NCBI RefSeq assembly: GCF_029227915.1
Contig: NC_079885.1
Coordinates: forward strand, 17,247,001-17,311,000
Length of the DNA stretch: 64,000 nucleotides
DNA from: Hydractinia symbiolongicarpus
Taxonomy: Eukaryota; Cnidaria; Hydrozoa; Anthoathecata; Hydractiniidae
Reading direction: 5' to 3'
Each line of letters begins with the position of its first letter. The stretch's first letter is position 1. The notes beneath the pieces are model-generated. The model searched no databases. It was not told where the DNA came from and was given only the letters and a program-made list of their open reading frames with translations. Positions 1-9,229 of this stretch are shown piece after piece. The translations under genes and the position numbers were made by a program.

Positions 1-560
1 ATCAGGCAGTACACCAAGATATTTTATAGTTTCACTAGGAAAAACCTTTTGACCACCAATAGAAAGCTTAAATTCACAGTTAATGGGTTTAGAGGGGTGT
101 CTAAAGAGTATATATTCCGTTGTACTAGCATCAAGAGATATTTTGTTAGCACTGAGCCAGTGCCAGTGCCTAAGATTAAGATTGACTTTTTTGACAAGGG
201 ATTTTAATGAGGGATTAAAATGCAGCAAGTTTGTATCATCAGCAAAGTGATGAACTAGGGAAAATTTTATTGTTATTGTTATTGAGATCATTCAAGGGGG
301 ACAAAAAAGATTTAAGTTTAGTATTTTTTGCAGAACTGGAATTTAAAAAGTCAGGAAGAGAGGTAGTACTCATGTTAGTAGAGTTGTCAGAGAAAACATT
401 TCCTGGGGGAAGAGCATTTCTAAGGCATTTTTGACAGGCCCAGTTAAATGGTGAGTCTTGGAGCAGAATATATTCACCAGTTGTAATACTGTTACATTTG
501 GTATGAGACCATAATTTGCAGAGATCACAAAATACTGCAGTATGGTTGTCATTTATTTAT
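1..560 (-). pseudogene. LINE remnant: PHD-type zinc finger joined to reverse transcriptase palm
   Basis: Read on the minus strand, about 545 to 430 encodes a Cys/His cluster of PHD type (CDLCKLW...HTKC...WACQKC) like the finger found in the first part of some invertebrate CR1-like LINE proteins. From about 275 to the window edge the same strand encodes a LINE reverse-transcriptase palm with the catalytic FADDT motif, followed by a typical post-catalytic stretch ending in KYLGV. Endonuclease and the first half of the RT, which should lie between, are missing, and the join needs a frame change. The element is therefore an internally deleted, dead copy. It runs off the left edge. Family name (CR1/L2 group) is inferred from architecture. 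Confidence 0.7.
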
Positions 561-1029
561 TTTCCCCACACACTGCAAGAGAAAGGGATTGCAAGGTAAA
601 GATAAAATTTAATTTATTGTGTTACTTTAACACGTATTCAGAAAAAACTTTATTATCCAAACAAGATCAAGTACTTCTTTCAAAATACAGCCTTGGCAAC
701 TGAACAAGCAATACCAACTTGTAAAGACTGTTTTGGATTTTTGGAAGAACTTCTTCCTTATATTTATGCTTTAATAATCAAATGTAAAAGGAATTAGGAC
801 GATGAAGTTGAGTTAACTTTTAGAGAAATTGTTGAATCTTAAGCTGTTGCTTGCCTTTACCAAACTCTTCAAACTCTCAGTACACCAAGGAGTGCTTAGA
901 TCATTACCAAACTAGAAGATCTGCTGAAGGTTTTCAGTGATTTACGTAACAAATATCAGGTTAAGTTGGATAATTTAAATTTAATTAATTCCCAAAACAG
1001 GTAAACCTTGACGTTCAAAAATAAATATA
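561..1029. other. AT-rich stretch, possibly decayed N-terminus of the next element
   Basis: No open frame or repeat I can support. Position suggests it held the first exons of the integrase pseudogene that follows, but no alignment is visible by eye. Confidence 0.3.
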
Positions 1030-2036
1030 AGTTAAGACCAAATTTGAAATTTGAGACAACTAAGGATGCAATGGACAAAAATCACAAGCTTATTTGGTGT
1101 TAGTGAAAAGACGGAAATCATTTGTAACGGTTATCAATTATAGTGTTCCAGCTGACTATGCCCTGGATGATATTGCTAGAGAAATAATCAATCAAAGTCC
1201 CAATTCTGGTGAAAAATGGTTAATGGTTCCCTGGTATGTAGGGGGAATATCACTCAAAGAGATAGATTGCGACAATCTATCAAAAGAGTGAACCCAAATC
1301 CTTTGAGTATAAATAAAAAACGAATATTTAGAAGAAAATACAATGTGCCATGTTCAATTACTCTCTGTAAGCATTAATATAATCACTGTAGTTTATTTCG
1401 CGTTTCTACTTAGACATTCTGAAATTTCTGTGAAAACATTATAATGTAGTAAAATGTTGTAATTTATTAAATTTCCAATTTGTTATTATATTATACGCAT
1501 ATGGATGGTAATCACAAATTGAAACAACAGAGCAGATACAGTTTTTGATCAATTTCTACTTGCTTCGCAAATATACAGACTTCCTCTTAAAATGACAACT
1601 GACCACAGAACAGAAAATATTTTGGTTGCTTGTTTACCTACTTCATGTTTACGGAGTGCATTTTAAGACAGAACGTGAAAATCTGTACATAACCAACGCA
1701 TTGAGCGCTTATGGGTAGACATATTTGTTTACGTTTTACAACAATTCTGGAATTATTTTAATTTTAAAGCACCAACATAATGATTTCCATTTATATGCCT
1801 TACATAAGTTTACATTCCTAGGATAAACGATGCTCCAGGAATTTAGGGAGTCCTGGAATAATCACTGAATTAGAACCGGAAGAAATAAAACACCAAAGCA
1901 GATTTAGACTGAGGGTTTTAATAAATGGGACCTGAACTATTTGAAATGACAGATTATGAACTAACTCAATTTGGAATCAATTGCGACGGTCCACTTTCTC
2001 CTTTTCAGGCAGCGCAACTGGAACTAGTATTATAAT
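1030..2036 (+). pseudogene. Second, degraded copy of the HECT-element DDE integrase
   Basis: Several frames on the plus strand line up in order with the integrase gene at 27.0-28.7 kb. A helix-turn-helix-like piece (SLFGVSEKTE) sits near 1085, followed by a segment ending LDDIAREI...PNSG near 1165-1220. A shifted frame encodes DRLRQSIKRVNP near 1262, matching [12 protein letters not shown] of the other copy. A DDE tail with [13 protein letters not shown] lies near 1690-1735, then a region with FRESWNNH near 1840 and a C-terminal GINCDGP near 1980. The core between about 1300 and 1580, where the first catalytic Asp should be, is unreadable. Multiple frameshifts and stops make it non-functional. 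No terminal inverted repeats like those of the intact-ended copy were seen around it. Confidence 0.72.
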
Positions 2037-2107
2037 CGGAACTGAGAATTAAAAATCGGAAACTTAGTATGAAAATCCAGAAACTTAGTATTATAATCGA
2101 TGAGATT

Positions 2108-2300
2108 ACTGACTGGTAGCCTTATAGTAGAGCGTTCGCTTCTAGTGCGAGAGGTCTTGGGTTTATTTATGCCAGAGATTATAAAATGAATTTATCCTTT
2201 CTGCTTAGCACTCAGCATAAGAATAGGATTCATATCTTAGGCGGTTGTCTAGTTGAGCGATTGCTGTAAAAACAATTGAAATAATGGCTTCACTACTTTT
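2108..2300 (+). repeat. Probable tRNA-derived SINE, degraded
   Basis: The head has a tRNA look. An A-box-like segment (TAGTAGAGCG) precedes an anticodon-arm-like TTCTAGTGCGAGAGG, and a poor B box follows (GGGTTTATTTATG instead of GGTTCGATTCC). A unique body follows. The weak B box means it could be a chance resemblance or an old copy. Confidence 0.42.
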
Positions 2301-3060
2301 AAAAATGTTATGTCAGTATATATAATGTATTAATGACGTGTGCAACATCAAAAAATCTAGCAATTCAGATGGAATGTGATAGATATATGAAATATATAGC
2401 TAGCCATCTATATATAGCTAACTAAAAGAAAGGAGTTAGCTATAGATAGCTATCACCTGGTTTCCCTTGGTTTTAAATTTTTGAAGAGAAACTACTTGAC
2501 AGTTACGTTAAATGACTGGTTATTTTAATGTTACTTAGCTAAGAAAAAACAACGGTAGGGTGACTGCAAATGCTCATGACTGTTCATTTTTTAAAATGAA
2601 CAGTCAGGAGCTTGATTATGGATACCAAAAATAAAATAAATACTAAAAACAGAAAAAAATTACCAGCAGAAGCCGAATGTTTAGATACATTTTTACTGAT
2701 TCTTAATCTGGCTTGAGCTTCCATTTTTTAAGGTTGATAAAACAACTTAACATACTTCATAGTAACGAAGGAACTTTTCTAATTTTGTATATTCTTTAAA
2801 GAAGCGCGCATTTCTAATGTTTACATCACGTGCGCATGCGTTTAACAAAACATCGACGCGCTTCCGCCGCGAATTGTGTGACGACCCTGCGGCTAGTTAC
2901 GGTTATTAGTGTCAACAGCTTTTCAGCGGGCCTGTCGTTGTTTCACGAATGGCGGGTAGTGGTTTAATTAACTATACAGTAGTTTTATTTAAATAGACCG
3001 TATTCTCACCGTAGCTGGTAGTCTACTTGTTGCACTTCTCTTCTCACTTACTTCTTTGAG
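2301..3060. other. Intergenic, AT-rich, with short palindromes
   Basis: No coding signal. A 13-bp-arm inverted repeat (GACTGTTCATTTT and its complement) is centred near 2590, and TAGCTA-rich palindromic sequence lies at about 2390-2450. From 2810 the base composition becomes more GC-rich with CpG, suggesting a repeat or promoter-like island, but nothing can be assigned. Confidence 0.4.
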
Positions 3061-3922
3061 TAAAGGCTGGTTTCCATTTAGCGCTATATTATAAAGGGTT
3101 AAAAGCGCTAAATGGAAACCAACCTCTTCTCCCTAATGCCTCTAAAAATAAGGTTGTTGCTTTGCATTTTTATTCGTGTTTTATTCTGTCCTTAACTCAA
3201 ATCTCTTACATATTTTTATTTTATGTCTAAAAGAAACAATGTATATGTCGCTTAATCAATGGCTTATTTTAACACATTTATTATATAAATATTTATTTGA
3301 CTTTCTTTCACTCGATTTTGGTTAAGAATTTAAAAACAAAAGCGAGACCATTCACGTTGTTACTGGCCATCTTCAAATAAAAATCTAATTTAGAATACTT
3401 ACGTAATTCAAGTAAACTTCGTTGTGATTGGCTGTGGGCTACGGAAGGGCTGTTGGTTTTCGACTTTAGTGACTTGCACGAAAGTCGAGCTGATGGCGGC
3501 AAAAAACAAAAATGGCTATTTTTCCGGCATGTATGCAATTTACAGACTCGAACATACAGATATATCTAGAATTTTCATCTTCTCCAGCCTTGGTCATGTT
3601 TTCATCCAGAATGAGTCTCGCTAAAATATTTCTTTGTAATATACTTTTCGAAAAAAAATATTGAACCAGCGAGCGAAGTGCGCTGGTCTGTTCATTGCAC
3701 AAAACGCGTTTGCCGGATTTTTAATATGTGCGCAGGATATGCGGTGTGAGCATTATAACCGGTTCGTAGCCCCTTTAAGTTAGTTTTTTTTTTAATCACT
3801 TCAGCGCAAACAAAAGCGCGAGGTCAGCGAAATTATTCTGATAATGCGCATGCGTAGATCAAAGTCACAGCGCTTTTTACAACTGGACCCAAAATGCTGC
3901 TGTGTATGGAAACCAGCCTTTA
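3061..3922. mobile_element. Non-autonomous TIR element (MITE-like) with internal hairpin
   Basis: The ends are complementary: TAAAGGCTGGTTTCCAT at 3061-3077 and its reverse complement at 3906-3922. Just inside the left end the same motif forms its own hairpin (17-bp arms at 3069-3085 and 3104-3120). No long frame is present inside. No target duplication is obvious. A GGCTGGTTTCCAT motif also occurs near 39350, so the end belongs to a dispersed family. Confidence 0.55.
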
Positions 3923-4630
3923 TTCACGAAAGGGTGCAATACATTCTGTGAGACCGGTGCTATGTCGTGTTTGGTGCTGTGTACCGTTCTGTACTTTATG
4001 TATGTGACGTCATAGTATATTGGTGGAATGTAATTAATGTCCGTGTGGGACTACACGTGTGTTTATTTGATATACAACAACCGCGGTAACGTAAGTTTTC
4101 GGGCGATTTACTTGTGCATGCGCAATACACAAAAAACGCCTGGTTCAGAGATTTTTGTGATTTGGCGATAGAGAAAAGCTCCCTTGCAAAGTTGAATCAA
4201 TTCAACTTTGCAAGGAAGGTTGTGAACTATAGCCAATCAACTCAATGAAATAAAATGATTGCATCACCCTTAACATCGCTAGCGACATGCAAAAATAAAA
4301 TGTCATATAAATGCAATGGAAATCACAAAAATCATAAAATCGCTGTCCCAAAAATCAACGTTCCTTTTTGCGCTCAGGCCCAAAATTTGATCTATATGAA
4401 GTCCACCTTTAAAGAGGTTTATGAGACCTTTAAATATATTTAATTTTCCGTACAGAGGGTAACATTCAGTGGTGTAGATGAGAAATATAAACAAAGAACG
4501 ATGAAATAAAAGTGAATTTATTATGATATCCAGTTCCACGATTTTGAATACTTTTTTTTGTGTTTTCGACTCTGCAGACATTCGAACATAAAATTGCTCC
4601 ATTACACATATTGAAAAACAGACAACAAAA
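3923..4630. other. Intergenic, contains a perfect palindrome
   Basis: No gene is supported. At 4182-4215 two 16-bp perfect arms starting CCTTGCAAAG are separated by 2 bases. The overlapping frames on both strands of 4255-4640 look like chance. Confidence 0.4.
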
Positions 4631-5224
4631 ATGCGCAAACTCATTAGGCTAAGGCTAAGCGTTATGTTGCGATATTGCTCAAGTTACAACTCGCCAGCTA
4701 CAGAATGCGAGCGACGACTTCTTTGTAACTCTTTAATTCAACCACATTTCGACTATGCCAGTACTGTGTGGTATCCAAACCTGACAAAAGTTTTAAAAAA
4801 GAAGCTCCAGGTTGCTCAAAACAAATGTGTTCGCTTCTGTTTACAAAAAAGTAGCAGATCACATGTAGGTGCTACGGATTTTAAGGAAATAAATTGGCTA
4901 CCAGTTGGCGAAAGGTTTAAAGTATGCGTAAACAATCATGCATATAAATTTTTTCAGAAAAAATGTCCTCTGTACATGTCTGATGTATTTATTCCATCAA
5001 GTCATAGAAGAGCTTCGACTCGTTCATCATTCCAGAGGCTTGAACAATCTTGTGTAAAAACATCCCAAGGTCAACAGTGTCTTTCCTATCTTGGACCCTC
5101 TTTATGGAATACTCTTCCTAAGGGTCTTAAAAGATCTAGTACTACAAACAGTTTTAAACACAACCTAAAAAAGCACTATTTTGATGTTATAACGAGAAGG
5201 GACTCAGATGATTTTGTGAATTAA
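4631..5224 (+). pseudogene. C-terminal end of a LINE reverse transcriptase protein
   Basis: The 197-residue frame matches the thumb-to-C-terminus of CR1/L2/Jockey-type pol proteins. It begins with the segment LIQPHFDYAS.VWYPN, continues through LQVAQNKCVRF and INWLPVGERF, and ends with the typical LGPSLWNTLP...FKHNLKKHYF. The palm with the catalytic Asp pair is absent, so this is a 5'-truncated insertion of the usual LINE kind. The first codons (before about residue 20) are unrelated. The stop is at 5222-5224 and is followed by a 3' UTR and a tetranucleotide tail. Confidence 0.82.
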
Positions 5225-5505
5225 ATTCATATGATCTTTTGATAATCCTTTCGTTTTCGTTTTGCTTATCTTTTTTTCTATAAGGGTAGAAATGGACCAC
5301 AATACAATTCTCGCCTTGGCTTGTTTTGTGTTATCCAGCCATCAAACATATCAACACTCAGGAAAATTGCATTTAATTTTATTTTATATTTTTTATGATA
5401 CATTTTAATATTATATATAGTTTATTATTTTATTTATTTTGTTTTCAATTTCTTTTTCTCTGTAAATATTTTTAACGATTTTACTTACTTACTTACTTAC
5501 TTAAT
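5225..5505 (+). repeat. LINE 3' UTR with (TTAC)n tail
   Basis: AT-rich UTR following the RT frame and ending in five ACTT/TTAC units at about 5484-5503. Short tandem tails of this kind are typical 3' ends of CR1/L2-type LINEs and support the plus orientation. Confidence 0.6.
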
Positions 5506-5589
5506 GATCCTAACAAATGTCATCAGTTCGGGAGGGGTATATCAAACCGCCTTCAACAGAAATAAAATGTAAAAAATTATAATAGAGTC

Positions 5590-6225
5590 TGAACGAAGAT
5601 GGATTTTTCCCAGGTACTTATCGCCGCAATTGACGGAAAACATGTAATTGTGCAAACACCGTCTCGTTCCTCTTCATTTTTTTCAAATAAAAAAATGGTA
5701 TTTAGCATCATTAGCAGCTTCTGATACAAAGTACAAATTTACATTGGTGGATATGGACACTGGAAGAGAAAGTGATGCAAGTATATACGGCAACAGCTTT
5801 TAGGACTACGCTAATAGATTAAACAGATAAATCTTCCTAAAGAAAATATACCGCTCGGCTCAAATAGGCTTCTACCGTACGCGTAAACCACTTGATTAAA
5901 AAACTGTTTAACTATAGACCTTCTCGAGCAAGAAATGTAATAGAAAATTCTTTTAGCATTGCTTCCATTCGTTTTCGTGTATTTTATCGTCCATACATAC
6001 AAGTAAAAAGCCGTTGTTGCTCTACGTAAATTCTTAATGAAAAAACCAAAAACATGCAAATATATACATGTTATTTTCTATTTAATATTTTCTCAATACT
6101 TGCTAATTGCATCTTGTTTTTACGAAAAAGATGAGCTTATTCCGGCTGGTATTAGGCACTTATGGGTGACAGAGAAATTCGTCACAAGGCCAAATGACTT
6201 TTCTAAATTATGCTGGAAGATATGA
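5590..6225 (+). pseudogene. PIF/Harbinger transposase (DDE_4) remnant
   Basis: Plus-strand frames contain successive blocks of the HARBI1-type nuclease. The catalytic block is AAIDGKHV with the first Asp; then F.NKK, and a VDMDTGRESDASIYG block carrying a second acidic residue. A shifted frame near 5935-6010 encodes ENSFSIASIRFRVF, matching the third catalytic block (the E of vEnaFG). A tail near 6130 resembles the end of these proteins. At least two frame changes and a stop separate the blocks. The N-terminal region is missing. Confidence 0.68.
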
Positions 6226-6524
6226 ATAGCATGTATTGGTGTTTAAATTAAAGAAAAAGGTAGATACTTACTCAAAAAACCAGCGGAGTGTCTTCTGTTG
6301 TCAAGTTTCGCAGTCAATTCCATTGGTGCTATAATCTCAACATTTGGTAATACCGAGTGTGATAAACTTTTTTTAATTGTTCGTCGTTGCTGTTGGTGAT
6401 TATTGAAAACAAAACTCTTTGATAAATATGATGGAGATTGCAACATCTTTCTTTTCTATATATACTATACAACTATAAATATGTAAGCTTAACACATTTG
6501 ACATTCTTTTAGTTAGATAAATAG

Positions 6525-6601
6525 ATATGGATGGATGGATGGATGGATGGATGGATGGATGGATGGATGGATGGATGGATGGATGGATGGATGGATGGAT
6601 T
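6525..6601 (+). repeat. (GGAT)n microsatellite
   Basis: About 19 uninterrupted tetranucleotide units. It lies just beyond the 3' end of the minus-strand LINE that follows, so it may be that element's tail. Confidence 0.95.
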
Positions 6602-6689
6602 GTGATGTGGACCTCCTAAAATTATAAAAATATAAATTTACAAATAAAAGTACATGAAATTACATGAACATTACATGAAACTCTGTATT

Positions 6690-9050
6690 TTAATAATACT
6701 CATAAGCATCATCTAGTTTAAAAACATTTTCATCGCTCACATTCTTTTTTATTCTACCGATGAACCTGGCAGCTTTTAAATGAATACTTTCTATTGGTTT
6801 CATAAGCGTAGACGAACTGTTACCCCAGACACTTATGCCATACAGGACAGATGGAAATATTCCACCAAAATAAATCGATTTCAAATCACCAGGTTCCATA
6901 AACCTCATTGAGTATAGCTTCTTTACCTTTAATGGAAAATCTTTACATACTTTATGTACCTGGTCATTCCAAGACAGGTTATTGTCAATGATAAGACCAA
7001 GACATTTTGTGGAGCTGGTAACACTAATTGTATTTTCATTCAATTTAAAATGTGGATATGGACAGATGAACTGTTGACGAGACATAAACATAATTTCTGT
7101 TTTACTTGCATGAATATTGAAGCGGTTCAGAGTAGCCCACTTGCTAACTTGATTTAATACTCTTTGGATTTCAAGAAAAGCTTGTTCAAACAAACCTGTA
7201 ATACAAAACGATGTTGGATCATCAGCAAACATATCAGTCTCACCATCATCAACGTTATCATGTAGATCATTGGAATCAATGGAGAAAAAATGAGGACCAA
7301 GTAGTAAGCCTTGGGGTACTCCAAACTCTACTTCCTCTGAAACTGATTTCTGTCCGTTCACAACAGTAAACTGATTCCGTTCTCTAAGGTAGTCACTAAG
7401 CAAAGAATACATATTTCCTGAAATTCCAGAAGCTATCAATTTCTTTTTCATGATATCATGTGAAACACAGTCAAATGCTTTCCTAAAATCAATGAACAGA
7501 GTAGCAACAATATTTCCTTGATCAATGGCTTGTTGCCATATCTCAGTCATGTGTAATAGGGCATATTCTGTTGATGTATTTGGCCGAAAACCCCACTGGT
7601 GTTCACTTATGAGGTTGAATTGGTTAAGATGATTGTCTATTTGAGCTGAAAGCATATTCTCAAAGATCTTACTAGGAATGCTTAACAGTGTTACAGGGCG
7701 ATAATTATCACAGTCTTGTTTCGAACCTTTCTTAAATAAACATTTTACTTTCCCTGCTTTCCAACTAGATGGATATTTAACTGAGTTGATACTTTATTTA
7801 ATTACTTCATACAGGCCACAGTTTTGAGGTCCAATAAGTTTTAAATGTTTTGCAGATATCTGATCAGCACCAAACGCTTTACCTTCTTTTATGCTGTTTT
7901 TAAATGATTTTTCATACAACTCATAGGAACAATCGATGGTGTTAATACATGGAGTTACTCTATATATGTGCTGTATGCTATGGTCAGGTGAAACGTTCCC
8001 ATTTAACCTCTTGCCAACAGTTGCAAAGTGATGATTAAGTAACTTTGCCTTGGCTTGGTCATCTGAAATTATTCCATGTTGTTCATCTTTTAGAGTAGCA
8101 ATTTCACAATTTGTTCTCTTACCCTGAAAATCATTTACAGTTTTCCAGAATGACTTACTACTTGATACGCCATTAAACTTTTCTTTCCAATAATCCTTTT
8201 CTGCAAGACGAGCAAGGTTTGTACATTTGTTCTTCAACTTCTTATATGCCTTTCATTCTGTTGAGCCTTTTGATGTTTTACGAGCTTTTAAAAGCAACTT
8301 GTGTCTGTTGTTTAGTTCTTTTCGTATTTCACCGTCTAGCCATGGTTTTGAATTCTGTCTCACCTTAACTTTTCTGACAGTTACATGTTTTGTTACAATC
8401 GATTTATAAATGTGTTCCCAACACCAAAGTGAATCGTCAACATCATCGAAAATAAAACAAATCTGCCAAGGAACATTCTCAAAATCTTTTATTAATTTCG
8501 ATACATCAAGGTACTTTGACACTTCAATGAATTTTGGTGTTCCCTTTGGTTTTTTAAAATTAAGTGATGTATAAACCAAATGATGGTCGGACATGGATCG
8601 TAACATCCAGTCAGACAAATATGAGATTTGATAAAAAGTTGCATTGTTATAATGAGATCTGTAAGACTGCTTGATGTATCTCTTATACGTGCTGGTTGTT
8701 TAATCAAGTTCACTAAATTAAAACTATACAAGGACTTTGCAAAACTGTTAGTTACCGCATTGTCAGTTTTGTTTGAGTAAGACAAGTCATAGTTGAAATC
8801 TCCTAAAATAACCATGTTTTTACGTTTTGAACGCACTGATTCCAATGTTGGCACCCATTTATTTAAGAATTTCTTTTTACTTTTAGGTCGATAAATACAA
8901 GTTACTAATGCCTTTTGAGAATTCACAATAACATTTAACCAGATGGATTCAATATTTACAATTTTATCACCAAAGTCTGATTCTGATACATTTAAAGCAT
9001 TGGAAATGTACATTGAAAACCTCCCCAGTGGTGTTTGCCGTTGTTTATTG
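6690..9050 (-). pseudogene. LINE ORF2: endonuclease plus reverse transcriptase, frameshifted
   Basis: Reading down from about 9050, the minus strand encodes an exonuclease-endonuclease-phosphatase domain (MYISNAL..., TCIYRPKS, VILGDFNYDL, SLTDLI), then a linker. The RT follows: NYRPVTLLS at about 7720, QWGFRPNTSTEYALL at about 7590, FIDFRKAFDCVSH, GVPQGLLLGP, MFADDP at about 7225, and a thumb and C-terminal region ending at 6690. The frame changes near 8620, 8240 and 7790-7655. The active-site box reads FADDP where FADDT is usual, and the LLLGP box differs from the usual SxLGP. The protein begins inside the endonuclease, so the element is 5'-truncated. Jockey/CR1-group non-LTR retrotransposon by architecture. 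Confidence 0.85.
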
Positions 9051-9114
9051 GTAGATAGATTTGGCCCAGGGTACTTATTCTTACTGGCTACGAAATATAA
9101 TTTGCAGATTTAGT

Positions 9115-9229
9115 GACTTTAACGCAAACTCGTCCCCAGTGCCTTTTGTCTCTTTTTTTTTACTGAACGGCGAGACGTTCAGTAAAAAAAAGAGACAAAA
9201 GGCACTGGGGACGAGTTTGGACTTTAACG
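9115..9229. mobile_element. 95-bp foldback insertion with 10-bp target duplication
   Basis: Two ~43-bp near-perfect complementary arms (CAAACTCGTCCCCAGTGCC... and its complement) occupy 9125-9219 around an 8-base centre, with a single-base length difference in a T/A run. The direct repeat GACTTTAACG flanks it on both sides (9115-9124 and 9220-9229), as expected for a target-site duplication. A 9-10 bp duplication would suit a Mutator-like or related DNA transposon; that assignment is inference. Confidence 0.72.

Noticed and set aside
1069-1100. MDKNHKLIW in one frame, resembling the integrase HMDGNHKLI active site
   Set aside because: It lies before the DRLRQSIKRVNP block, whereas the active site comes after that block in the intact-order copy. 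Another frame of the same bases fits the HTH region (SLFGVSEKTE), so the match is probably chance.
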